Of a stretch of 64,000 nucleotides of DNA, positions 22,515 through 32,195 are shown in pieces. The stretch is from NCBI GenBank assembly GCA_902578495.1, contig CACHCY010000001.1, forward strand, positions 286,695 through 350,694, in the 5' to 3' direction. Position 1 is the first letter of the stretch. Every line of letters begins with the position of its first letter. The notes under the pieces are model-generated. The model ran no database searches. It was not told the DNA's origin and saw only the letters and a program-made list of their open reading frames with translations. The stretch comes from an uncultured SAR86 cluster bacterium (GTDB taxonomy: Bacteria; Pseudomonadota; Gammaproteobacteria; Magnimaribacterales; AG-339-G14). Made by a program: the position numbers and the translations under genes.

Positions 22515-25130
22515 ATGTTTGGCTTTTTATTTGGCTCAAAACATAAAAGAGTCATCAACCGTATTTCCAAAACTGTTGACCAAATTAATTCTTTGGAGTC
22601 CTCTCTTGAGCAATTAAACGCTGATGATTTACTGGCTAAATCTAATGAGCTGAGAGATCAAGTTCGTTCAGGGGAAGCATTAGAAAAAGTACTTCCCCAA
22701 GCATTTGCACTAGTTAGAGAATCGAGTAAAAGAAATTTGGGTCTGAGACATTATGACTGCCAACTCGTTGGAGGAGTTATTCTTAATGAAGGGAAGATCG
22801 CTGAGATGGCTACCGGTGAGGGAAAAACCCTCGTGGCTACTCTACCCTGTTACTTAAACGCTTTGACCGGAAAAGGTGTTTACGTAATTACTGTTAACGA
22901 GTATCTAGCTGAAAGGGATGCAAATTGGATGAGGCCCTTGTTTGAAGGCCTTGGATTGACAGTAAGTCATGTTGTTCCCAATCAAAGTTTTGAAGAGAAA
23001 AAAAATGCCTATCAGGCAGATGTTGTTTACATCACGAACAACGAAGCTGGTTTTGACTATCTAAGGGATAACATGGCAATGGACAAAGCCCATAAAATGC
23101 AAAAAGACCTTTTTTTTGCTGTGGTTGATGAGGTAGATTCAATCCTGATTGATGAGGCTAGAACTCCTTTAGTCATAAGCGGTGTCGCCGAAGATAATTC
23201 TGAAACATATAAAAAGATCGGCCAAATAATTCCTCGCCTTAAGCAAGAAGAATTTGATTTGGAAACAGGAGATGTTTTTGTAGAAGGAGATTTTCAGATT
23301 GACGAAAAAGTAAGATCTGCTGAACTTACCGAGAAAGGTCATGAAAACGTTGAACGTCTTCTTGTACACAACGGCCTTCTTAAAGAGGATGACTCGCTCT
23401 ATGCGAGTGAAAATCTAAAATTATTAAACATGGTTCAGTCTTCCCTAAGAGCCTTTAATCTGTTTGAAAAAAACACTGATTATCTTGTGCAAAATGGTCA
23501 AGTAGTATTGATTGATACAAACACTGGGAGAGCTTTACCAGGCAGACGATTATCAGACGGAGTTCATCAAGCTCTAGAACTAAAGGAAAATGTAAATATC
23601 CAAGTCGAAAGTCAGACTTTAGCATCAACCACTTTTCAAAACTTTTTTAGACTTTTCGATAAATTATCTGGCATGACCGGAACTGCTGAAACTGAAGCTC
23701 AAGAGTTTGAGGAAATTTACTCTTTAGAGACCATTGTCATACCAACGAACCTGCCCATGATCAGAGACGATAAGGAAGACAAAATTTATTTAACCCTTGG
23801 GGAGAAGTACGAAGCTCTTGTCGAGGAAATAGAGAAAATTAACTCGACCGGCGCGCCAATTTTGGTTGGGACAATTTCCGTAGAAACTTCTGAATTAATA
23901 TCCAGCAAACTAAGACAAAGAAAAATTGAACATAACGTTTTGAATGCAAAACAACATGAAAGAGAGGCTGAAATAATATCTCAGGCAGGAGCTCAGAATG
24001 CTGTGACCATCGCAACAAATATGGCAGGAAGAGGAACAGATATCGTCTTAGGAGGCAATGAAAAGGACGCTTCTTACAGAGAAAAAGTTTTATCTCTTGG
24101 AGGTCTACATGTGATTGGAACTGAAAGACACGAATCAAGGAGAGTTGATAATCAGCTTAGAGGAAGATCTGGGAGACAAGGAGATCCCGGCTCCTCACAA
24201 TTTTTTCTGTCTTTAGAAGATAGCTTGATGAAGATTTTTGCACCGGAAAGAGTTAAAAATCTTATGCAGTCAATTGGAGGTATGAAGAAGGGAGAATCCA
24301 TAGAACATAGAATGCTCACCGGAGCGATCGAGAGAGCTCAAAGAAGAGTTGAGGGAAGAAATTTTGATCTAAGAAAAAGAATTCTTGAATTTGACGATGT
24401 CCTTAATGAACAAAGACAAGTGATATATTCTCAAAGAGAGGAAATTCTTCAGGAAGATGACTTAACAGAATTAATTGATTCAATGCGATTCAATGAAATA
24501 GCAGATTTAGTTTATTCGTTTCTGCCGCCTTCTAGCGTAGAAAGTCAGTGGCAAACAGATAAGTTAAAGAATTCCTTGTCTTCTGATTTCGCTTTTGAAT
24601 TTGACCCAGCTCAGTTCTTAGATGATGAAAAGAATAATCAAGATACCTTAATCGATGAAATTGTAAGTCAGCTTAAAAATAAATATCTTGAAAAAAGAAT
24701 CGAATACAGCGAAGTTCTTCCTGGCCTAGAGAAACAAATTGTTTTGCAAGTCATAGATATATCTTGGAAAAATCATATCAATGCTCTTGAATACTTAAGA
24801 CAAAATATAGGCTTTAGAAGTTATGCAGGAAAGGATCCCAGACTTGAATATAAAAGAGAGGCTTTTGAAATGTTCGAGGGTCTTCTCACAAACATCAATT
24901 CCGAAGCCATAAAGTTTTTATCCAAAATTCAAATCAATAAAGAAGAGCAACCAAATCAGGAAAGTTCTGTTACAAAAAACACCATAACTCATAAAGAAGA
25001 GATTCAATCCGCTTTTGATTCGCCTCAAGAACAAGTCAATAAAAATAAATCTGAACCAAATGAAGAACTTTCAGGAAATAGAAGAATGAGAAGACTTCAA
25101 GCTAAAGCCAAAAGGAAAAAAAGAAAATAG
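22515..25130 (+). CDS. secA: Preprotein translocase ATPase SecA
   Basis: MATGEGKTLVATLP, VDEVDSILIDEARTPLVISG, TNMAGRGTDIVLGGN, RGRSGRQGDPGSSQFFLSLEDSLM. Confidence 0.98.
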   Translation: MFGFLFGSKHKRVINRISKTVDQINSLESSLEQLNADDLLAKSNELRDQVRSGEALEKVLPQAFALVRESSKRNLGLRHYDCQLVGGVILNEGKIAEMATGEGKTLVATLPCYLNALTGKGVYVITVNEYLAERDANWMRPLFEGLGLTVSHVVPNQSFEEKKNAYQADVVYITNNEAGFDYLRDNMAMDKAHKMQKDLFFAVVDEVDSILIDEARTPLVISGVAEDNSETYKKIGQIIPRLKQEEFDLETGDVFVEGDFQIDEKVRSAELTEKGHENVERLLVHNGLLKEDDSLYASENLKLLNMVQSSLRAFNLFEKNTDYLVQNGQVVLIDTNTGRALPGRRLSDGVHQALELKENVNIQVESQTLASTTFQNFFRLFDKLSGMTGTAETEAQEFEEIYSLETIVIPTNLPMIRDDKEDKIYLTLGEKYEALVEEIEKINSTGAPILVGTISVETSELISSKLRQRKIEHNVLNAKQHEREAEIISQAGAQNAVTIATNMAGRGTDIVLGGNEKDASYREKVLSLGGLHVIGTERHESRRVDNQLRGRSGRQGDPGSSQFFLSLEDSLMKIFAPERVKNLMQSIGGMKKGESIEHRMLTGAIERAQRRVEGRNFDLRKRILEFDDVLNEQRQVIYSQREEILQEDDLTELIDSMRFNEIADLVYSFLPPSSVESQWQTDKLKNSLSSDFAFEFDPAQFLDDEKNNQDTLIDEIVSQLKNKYLEKRIEYSEVLPGLEKQIVLQVIDISWKNHINALEYLRQNIGFRSYAGKDPRLEYKREAFEMFEGLLTNINSEAIKFLSKIQINKEEQPNQESSVTKNTITHKEEIQSAFDSPQEQVNKNKSEPNEELSGNRRMRRLQAKAKRKKRK

Positions 25131-25133
25131 ATT

Positions 25134-26291
25134 ATGAAAGAAGTTAAAATTGGCTGTTCTTCGAGTTATCAAAAATATGGCAAAAGGCTGGATACCGCAA
25201 TAATTCAATTGCCTAGCAACAGCAATATCTCTGGGTTATTTACTTCAAATAAATTTCCTGCTGCGCCGGTAAAGGTTGCCAAAAAGAATTTAACAAACCT
25301 TGATAAAAAAAAGAAAACTGCATTATTTATAAATGCGGGTAACGCAAATGCTGCAACTGGACCAGAAGGTTTAAAAGACATAAATAAAATGTTTGCTAAT
25401 TATAAAGATCTTAACGTTCTGCCCTTTTCAACCGGAGTGATAGGAGAAAGACTTGATCTACAGAGGTATGGAAAATCCTTTTTTAATGCTTATAAAAATC
25501 TTGGTAGAAGTAGTTGGAAAAATTTTGCTACTTCAATAATGACAACAGACAAGAAAGAAAAAATAGTTAAAAAGAGTATCAAGATAAAAGGCGAGACTAT
25601 AAATTTCATTGGCGTCGCTAAAGGTTCAGCAATGATTGAGCCTAACATGGCAACAATGTTGTCCTTTGTATTTACTGACTTAAAGATAAGCAAATTAAAG
25701 TTAGATAAAATCCATAGATTAGCCTGCGAAAGTTCTTTTAATTCAATAAGTATTGATGGGGATCAATCAACAAATGACTCTTCTTTGCTTATCGCTACAG
25801 GATCATCGCGAATTTCGCTGTCGAAAGCCAATGAAAAAAAGATCTTAGAAACTCTTCAAGATATTTTCTTCTCTTTAGCAGAAAAAATAGTACTCGATGC
25901 TGAAGGAGCAACAAAGCTAATTTCGATAACCGTTAAAGGACTCAAGACTGAAAACGAATGCAAAACGGTTGCTAAAAATATTGCTAACTCTCTTTTAGTA
26001 AAAACAGCTGCTTTCGGAGAAGATCCAAATTGGGGGAGAATTTTAATGGCAGTTGGCAATACCAATATTAGCTTTGACGAGAAGAAATTTAATCTAAAAC
26101 TTGGAAAGCTCCAGGTATTTAGAAATAACAAACTCAGTTCAAGTTATTCAGAAAAATTAGGATTGAAAGAATTTAAAAAAAGAAAAATAGAAATAGTCAT
26201 TAAGCTGGGTGATAGCAGTAAGACAAGCAAAGTCCTTACGTCGGATTTATCAAAAGATTATGTAAGCATGAATGCAGACTATAGATCCTGA
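25134..26291 (+). CDS. argJ: Glutamate N-acetyltransferase/amino-acid acetyltransferase
   Basis: KGSAMIEPNMATMLSFVFTD (T nucleophile self-cleavage site), INAGNANAATG, AFGEDPNWGRI. Confidence 0.95.
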   Translation: MKEVKIGCSSSYQKYGKRLDTAIIQLPSNSNISGLFTSNKFPAAPVKVAKKNLTNLDKKKKTALFINAGNANAATGPEGLKDINKMFANYKDLNVLPFSTGVIGERLDLQRYGKSFFNAYKNLGRSSWKNFATSIMTTDKKEKIVKKSIKIKGETINFIGVAKGSAMIEPNMATMLSFVFTDLKISKLKLDKIHRLACESSFNSISIDGDQSTNDSSLLIATGSSRISLSKANEKKILETLQDIFFSLAEKIVLDAEGATKLISITVKGLKTENECKTVAKNIANSLLVKTAAFGEDPNWGRILMAVGNTNISFDEKKFNLKLGKLQVFRNNKLSSSYSEKLGLKEFKKRKIEIVIKLGDSSKTSKVLTSDLSKDYVSMNADYRS

Positions 26292-26823
26292 TTATTTTTT
26301 TATTACACCTGAAGTAATTCCTGAGAATTACCTAGAACTGTTGGAATCGATCAAAATTAAAAAAGAATTGCTTTTGTTAAGATGTTTAGATAATTCAGAA
26401 CTCAATAAAAATTTAAAAAAATTTTTATCACTAAAGAAAAAGTATCAAACCAAACTGATTTTGAGCTCCAGACACCTAGACATCTCAGAACGATTTGATG
26501 GCATTCATTTCAATTCAGCGGATCTGATGAATTTATCGAACTTAGAAAGCTATCAAAATTATTTGGGTGCGTCTTGTCACAATGAGGAGGAGATCAATAA
26601 AGCAAACCAACTTAAGTTGGATTATATTTTTATTTCACCAGTCAAAAAAACAAAAAGTCATGAGGATGCATCTTCTATAGGTTGGCAAAAATTTAAGGAA
26701 TTAAGATCTCTAACTGAAATTAAGACTTATGCTCTAGGTGGAATGAGAATTTCAGACTTAAATGAGGCAAAAAAATATTCTGCTGATGGTATAGCAGGTA
26801 TTTCTTCTTTTATGGATCAATAG
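26272..26823 (+). CDS. Thiamine-phosphate synthase-like (ThiE/TenI-type) domain protein, standalone
   Basis: GASCHNEEEINKANQLKLDYIFISPVKKTKSHEDASSIGWQKFKEL...YALGGMRISDL matches the C-terminal ThiE-like half of Nudix-ThiE fusions near secA/argJ. Confidence 0.8.
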   Translation: MQTIDPDYFFITPEVIPENYLELLESIKIKKELLLLRCLDNSELNKNLKKFLSLKKKYQTKLILSSRHLDISERFDGIHFNSADLMNLSNLESYQNYLGASCHNEEEINKANQLKLDYIFISPVKKTKSHEDASSIGWQKFKELRSLTEIKTYALGGMRISDLNEAKKYSADGIAGISSFMDQ

Positions 26824-26983
26824 AAAGATCATCTTCATCTATTATGGGTCTGGAAATCTTGTGTTTCTCAAAAAACCAATCGCCTAAGTCAATGGCCTGA
26901 CATTTCTCACTGCAAAAAGGTCTATGATTTGAATCTTTATTCACAGAGTACATTTTTCTGCATCGAGGACATTTTTTTTTCAT
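26810..26983 (-). CDS. yacG: DNA gyrase inhibitor YacG (57 aa zinc-ribbon; absent from the ORF track)
   Basis: Reverse-strand MKKKCPRCRKMYSVNKDSNHRPFCSEKCQAIDLGDWFFEKHKISRPIIDEDDLSIDP: CPxC...FCSxxCxxxDLGxW motif; ATGA overlap with coaE. Confidence 0.92.
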   Translation of the reverse strand: MKKKCPRCRKMYSVNKDSNHRPFCSEKCQAIDLGDWFFEKHKISRPIIDEDDLSIDP

Positions 26984-27576
26984 TTAAAAATCTCTTTTTC
27001 TAAATCATGATGAATTTTTTTAACTTTCTCCTCTAATTCCTGAAGAGATCCATCGTTTGAAATAATAATATCTGCAAGCTCATTCCTGCTTTTTCTATCT
27101 ATTTGGGAATCAATAATTGATTTAATCTGACTGGCTTCAACATTATCCCTTTTTGTGGTTCTATCGATTTGATTGTCTTCGCTTGTGTCGACAACTATTG
27201 TTTTTGAACATAGGTCTTTTTGATTTGTTTCAAACAATAAAGGAGATACCAAAATGGCATATTTTGAACTCGCAGTTGCTAAATCATCAATGAGTATTTG
27301 ATGAATTAATGGATGAAGTAGATTTTCTAACCAGTCTTTTGCAGAACTCTCTTTAAATATAATTTCTCTAAGCTTTCTTCTATCTAACTCTCCCTCAGAG
27401 GAAAGAATATTTGATCCAAATTTTTCAGCGATTTTTTTTAAAGCTGGTTGTCCTTTCATCACAGGTTGTCTAGAAGCTACATCTGCGTCCACAACTTTCA
27501 CCCCTAAGTTCTCAAAGATTTCTGAGACGGAAGATTTTCCTGATCCAATTCCTCCTGTTAAACCTACTACTATCAT
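26980..27576 (-). CDS. coaE: Dephospho-CoA kinase
   Basis: MIVVGLTGGIGSGKSSVSEIFENLGVKVVDADVASRQ; P-loop and CoaE signature. Confidence 0.96.
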   Translation of the reverse strand: MIVVGLTGGIGSGKSSVSEIFENLGVKVVDADVASRQPVMKGQPALKKIAEKFGSNILSSEGELDRRKLREIIFKESSAKDWLENLLHPLIHQILIDDLATASSKYAILVSPLLFETNQKDLCSKTIVVDTSEDNQIDRTTKRDNVEASQIKSIIDSQIDRKSRNELADIIISNDGSLQELEEKVKKIHHDLEKEIFK

Positions 27577-27640
27577 AAAAATTATTTTTCTGGATAATGA
27601 TTATATTCCATGAACGGATAAATAATTCAACTGGGGGGAT

Positions 27641-28906
27641 ATGAATCCATATAGGTTACTTTTCTTTTTGACGCTTCTGAATCTTTTAAATTTTGTGGAC
27701 CGTCAACTTATTGCGAGCTTCGCAAATTTTATTGTTCCTGATCTCGGCTTAACTGATTGGCAGTACGGTATTTTAACTGGATTAGCTTTTGTCTTCTTTT
27801 ATTCAATTATGGGATTGTTTATGGGAACGCTTGCAGATAAGTACAACAGACCAAGATTAATTGGTTTTGGGGTTTTACTTTGGAGTGTTTTTACCGCGTT
27901 TACAGGTGCCGCCAAAGGATTTATAAGTATGGCTATTCCTAGAGCCTTCATTGGAGTTGGAGAATCAATCTTAACGCCAACATCCATGTCCATGCTTTCA
28001 GATAGCTTTCCAGCAAATAGGATGGGTTTTGCTGCTGGAGTCTATTATATGGGTGTTCCTATCGGGGTTGGGATAAGTCTCCTTATAGTAGGGTTTCTTG
28101 GTGAGCCTCTAGGATGGAGAAATTGTTTTTACATTTTGGGGGGTATCGGAGCAGTTTTGGGGATCATTGCATTTTTCTTTAAAGATCGCCCTAGAAAACA
28201 TCTTATCGATAACCCAGATGAGGTTAATCTTTCTTACTCAGAAATAGTTTCTACTTTAAAACAAGCCTTGACCTCTTCTAATGCATTAATCTTAACCATA
28301 GCTGGAGGAGTTCTTTATCATGTAGCACTTGGGGCAGCAGTTTTTGAACAACTTTGGTATGCCCAAGAAAGAGGTTTCGAAAGATCAGAAATTGCTCAAC
28401 TAACTGGGATCATTGGTGTGGTTGCAGGTCTTGCTGGAAACTTGTTTGGTGGTTTAATGAGCGACTGGTGGCTAAGAACTTTCAATCAAGGTCGTCCAAT
28501 GTTTCTTTTTTGGCTCACTATGTTGCTATTACCTCTTGGAATAATTTATAGATTCGTAGAACCAAATACTTTTATTTTTTGGCTGGGAGTTGTTATCGGT
28601 TATTTCCAACTAGGATGTTTTTATGGCCCTACTTTTTCAACCGTTCAGGAGCTTGTGCCGCCTAAAATAAGAGCTACTGTAGTAGCGTTTTATATTTTAT
28701 GCCTAAACCTTATAGGTCTTACATTTGGCTCTTTAGGAGGTGGAATCTTTACTGATCTTTTAAGATCATTTGATGTGGCTGAACCATATACAATAATGCT
28801 TGTTAGTTTCTCTTTGATCGCTGGATTAGCTATACCTTGCTATTATTTTGGTGGCAAAATCTATGAATCAGATAGAAAAAGACTTTTGGAAGAATTTAAC
28901 AATTGA
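27641..28906 (+). CDS. MFS transporter (spinster-type)
   Basis: 12-TM profile; NFVDRQLIASFA, LADKYNRPRLIGFGVLLWSVFTAFTG, RAFIGVGES. Confidence 0.9.
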   Translation: MNPYRLLFFLTLLNLLNFVDRQLIASFANFIVPDLGLTDWQYGILTGLAFVFFYSIMGLFMGTLADKYNRPRLIGFGVLLWSVFTAFTGAAKGFISMAIPRAFIGVGESILTPTSMSMLSDSFPANRMGFAAGVYYMGVPIGVGISLLIVGFLGEPLGWRNCFYILGGIGAVLGIIAFFFKDRPRKHLIDNPDEVNLSYSEIVSTLKQALTSSNALILTIAGGVLYHVALGAAVFEQLWYAQERGFERSEIAQLTGIIGVVAGLAGNLFGGLMSDWWLRTFNQGRPMFLFWLTMLLLPLGIIYRFVEPNTFIFWLGVVIGYFQLGCFYGPTFSTVQELVPPKIRATVVAFYILCLNLIGLTFGSLGGGIFTDLLRSFDVAEPYTIMLVSFSLIAGLAIPCYYFGGKIYESDRKRLLEEFNN

Positions 28907-30057
28907 AATTAAAAGATTGTCATAACATTAGCGATTTAAGAAAAGCTGCAGAAAAAAGATTGCCAGCAGCCATGTTCCATTACATTGATGGTGCTGCAGG
29001 AGATGAATGGACAATAAAACATAATACGAATTCCTTTGAACAATACGAAGTGATCCCGAATTATTTAGTTAATGTAGATAAAATTGATACTTCAACAAAG
29101 GTTCTTGGGACACAAATTGATTGGCCATACATATGCTCGCCCACCGGCTATCACAGATTATTTCATCACGAAGGTGAAATAGCAGCAGCAAATGCTGCAA
29201 GTGATATGGGTACGATTTTTTGCCTCTCTACCCTTTCAACAACCACTATCGAAGAGGTTGCAGAAAAATCTAAAGGTCCTAAAGTTTTTCAAATTTATGT
29301 TCTGAAGGACAGAAGTATCTCAGTCGAATACATTGAAAGATGTAAAGCTGCTAATTACGATGCTCTCTGCTTGACTATTGATGTTCCTGTTAACGGCAGA
29401 CGAGAAAGAGATTTACGCACGGGCATGACCGTGCCACCAAAATTAACACTGAAGTCCTACCTAAATATCGCCAGTAAATTTGATTGGACATTGAATTATC
29501 TTACTCATCCCCCTACGCCATCCATGGTCAATATTGAGCATAGGTTGAAAGATGCTGCTAATGATATTTCTGTAATGGATTTTATGAACAGTCAGTTTGA
29601 TAGGACTGTTACTTGGAAAGATGCAGAGTGGATGATAGGTCAATGGGATAAGGCTTTTGCGGTCAAAGGAATTTTATCTGTAGAAGATGCTAAACGGGCA
29701 AAGGATATTGGTGCTTCAGCAATAATGATTTCAAATCATGGAGGAAGACAACTGGATGGCTGTCCAGCGCCATTTGAAATGTTGAAAGAAATTAGAGATG
29801 CTGTTGGAGACTCTATTGAGATTATAGTTGATGGTGGTATCAGAAGAGGGATTCATGTCATAAAAGCTCTCGCCATGGGAGCTAATGCTTGCATGGGGGG
29901 TAGACCATACCTTTATGGACTATCTGTAGGAGGCTACAAAGGAGCTAAATATGCGTTACAACTTTTAAAAGATGAAGTTGAACAAAGCATGATCCTGACA
30001 GGAGTCAAGAACGTTAATGAATTAAATAGATCTTTTTTGAGGAGGCCCGGAGAATGA
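28903..30057 (+). CDS. FMN-dependent alpha-hydroxy-acid dehydrogenase (lactate dehydrogenase-like), TTG start
   Basis: MFHYIDGAAGDEWT, CLSTLSTTTIEEVA, ISNHGGRQLDGCPAPFEMLKEI, DGGIRRGIHVIKALAMGANACMGGRPYLYGL. Confidence 0.93.
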   Translation: MKLKDCHNISDLRKAAEKRLPAAMFHYIDGAAGDEWTIKHNTNSFEQYEVIPNYLVNVDKIDTSTKVLGTQIDWPYICSPTGYHRLFHHEGEIAAANAASDMGTIFCLSTLSTTTIEEVAEKSKGPKVFQIYVLKDRSISVEYIERCKAANYDALCLTIDVPVNGRRERDLRTGMTVPPKLTLKSYLNIASKFDWTLNYLTHPPTPSMVNIEHRLKDAANDISVMDFMNSQFDRTVTWKDAEWMIGQWDKAFAVKGILSVEDAKRAKDIGASAIMISNHGGRQLDGCPAPFEMLKEIRDAVGDSIEIIVDGGIRRGIHVIKALAMGANACMGGRPYLYGLSVGGYKGAKYALQLLKDEVEQSMILTGVKNVNELNRSFLRRPGE

Positions 30058-32195
30058 GGATTAGATTACTGATTATTTTAGCTTTGTTAAATCTTAATGT
30101 GTTTGCGGTTGAGGGTATGTGGGAACCCTCTCAAATGGGCACTTTAGAAAAGGAGTTAAAAAACACAGGGTATTCTGGAGACGCAGATGATCTAACAGAT
30201 TTATTTTCTTTCCCGCTTAATGCAATAGTGAGTCTTGGTGGATGCTCTGCATCGTTTGTCTCTCCGGAAGGTCTTATTGCTACTAATTACCATTGCATCG
30301 AGGGGTCATATTTACAATTTAACTCTTCCGAAAAGGAAAATTTATTCGAAACCGGGTTTGTTGCTAGAAGCAAATCAGAGGAAAAACCGTCTGCACCTGG
30401 GTCAAGTGCTTATGTCACTCAAAGCATCACCAATGTTACCAAGGCTGTGTTGAGACAAACGGAAACCCTTAAAGATGACCTTGATAGATACAATAAAATT
30501 GAAAGTAATAAAAAAAGCATCATTGAACAATGTGAAACAAGCGATGAAATCAGATGCAATGTCAGATCATTTTTTAGCGGAGAGACTTATCAATTAGAAA
30601 AAAGATTAAAAATAAGAGATGTTCGATTGGTCTACGCTCCTCCTGCTTCGATAGGTGAGTATGGCGGCGAGATAGATAATTGGATGTTCCCAAGGCATAC
30701 AGGGGATTTTGCCTTGTTGCGAGCTTATGTGGCTCCTGATGGCAGCAGCAAAGAATTTGCTAACCAAAATAAACCATATAAATCCAAGAACTATTTAAAG
30801 ATATCAGCAAAAGGAGTTCAAGAAGGAGATTTTGTTATGGTTGCCGGATATCCAGGCACAACCAACAGATTGCTTACATATAACGAAGTGGAATTTGATA
30901 TAGAGGAAGGATTTAAAGGTTTCGTTAATTTTTTAAAATCTGGAATAGACATAATGAGATCTTCTACAAAGGATGAAGATGGTTCTTCTTTAAAATATAG
31001 AGGATTAATCAGCGGATATGAAAATTACTATAAAAAAATATCAGGACAAATAGATGGTGCAGAGTCATTCAGCGTTCAAGACAAAGCTAATTCTGATTGG
31101 TTAGGTTTCATAGATTATTTAAATGAAAAAGGCTCTAGACAAGAAAAGGAGTCTCTAGATTCGCTTCTTTCTTTGATTAATGATCAAAAGGCAGAAGAGT
31201 TACCTAATTATTATTATGGAAATTCAAGAATGATTTCTACCGCTCAAAGAATTTACAGATACGCCTATGAAAGAACCAAACCAAATGATCAGCGAGAAAT
31301 TGGCTTCCAAGAGAGAGATCATGAAAATATTGTGAATGGAATTAAATCTCTTGATTATCGTCTTGATAAAAGAGTTGATAAAGAAATTTTTATTAACCGA
31401 CTTGAAAAATATAGAACTTTTGACGGAAATTTAAGAAGGCCACAATTCAGCAATTATTTTCAACTAGATGCAGACTTTAAAAAGTCTAAAAAAATTGTTG
31501 AAGATATCTACTTACAAAAATCATTATTGGATTCAGCTGAAGATAGACTTTCCTTGATTGACTTATCTCTAGATGAACTCAATTCAATTGAAGATCCTTT
31601 CATTAACATTGCAAGGATTCTATTTGATGAGCAAATAGAGTATGAAAACATTGCTAAGTCTGAAGGTAGCGAAAAACAAAGACTCAAATCATCTTTCATA
31701 AAATCGTTAAGAAAATATTACAAAAGTATTGGAAAGTCATTGTACTCAGATGCTAACGGTACCCTCAGAATTACCTTTGGCAATGTTAAGGGAGTATCTC
31801 TAGAAGACGGCATTACCTATGGTCCATTCACGCGTTTAGAAGGTATTAATAAAAAACATAGTGGAGAGGAGCCTTTTGATGCTCCAGATAAGCTAATGGA
31901 TTTAATCTCTCAAAAAAATTATGGAAGATATGAGTTGGAATCCTTAGGTTCTGTTCCGGTGAATTTTTTGTGCGATCTTGATATTACAAATGGAAATTCA
32001 GGGTCAGCCACGCTAAACGCTAAAGGTGAGTTGGTAGGTCTTGCTTTTGATGGGATGCTTCAGACGATTATCGCTGACTATAAATATATTCCAGAAGCGA
32101 GAACTATATCTGTAGATTCAAGGTACTTTCTTTGGACTTTAGAGAAGTTTGATGAAGCTAAGAATATTCTTGAAGAGTTATCGCTTGAATACTAA
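30054..32195 (+). CDS. S46-family (DPP7/DPP11-type) dipeptidyl peptidase, secreted
   Basis: Signal peptide then GMWEPSQMGTLEKELKNTG; catalytic region ATNYHCIEG and TNGNSGSATLNAKGELVGLAFDG. Confidence 0.93.
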   Translation: MRIRLLIILALLNLNVFAVEGMWEPSQMGTLEKELKNTGYSGDADDLTDLFSFPLNAIVSLGGCSASFVSPEGLIATNYHCIEGSYLQFNSSEKENLFETGFVARSKSEEKPSAPGSSAYVTQSITNVTKAVLRQTETLKDDLDRYNKIESNKKSIIEQCETSDEIRCNVRSFFSGETYQLEKRLKIRDVRLVYAPPASIGEYGGEIDNWMFPRHTGDFALLRAYVAPDGSSKEFANQNKPYKSKNYLKISAKGVQEGDFVMVAGYPGTTNRLLTYNEVEFDIEEGFKGFVNFLKSGIDIMRSSTKDEDGSSLKYRGLISGYENYYKKISGQIDGAESFSVQDKANSDWLGFIDYLNEKGSRQEKESLDSLLSLINDQKAEELPNYYYGNSRMISTAQRIYRYAYERTKPNDQREIGFQERDHENIVNGIKSLDYRLDKRVDKEIFINRLEKYRTFDGNLRRPQFSNYFQLDADFKKSKKIVEDIYLQKSLLDSAEDRLSLIDLSLDELNSIEDPFINIARILFDEQIEYENIAKSEGSEKQRLKSSFIKSLRKYYKSIGKSLYSDANGTLRITFGNVKGVSLEDGITYGPFTRLEGINKKHSGEEPFDAPDKLMDLISQKNYGRYELESLGSVPVNFLCDLDITNGNSGSATLNAKGELVGLAFDGMLQTIIADYKYIPEARTISVDSRYFLWTLEKFDEAKNILEELSLEY

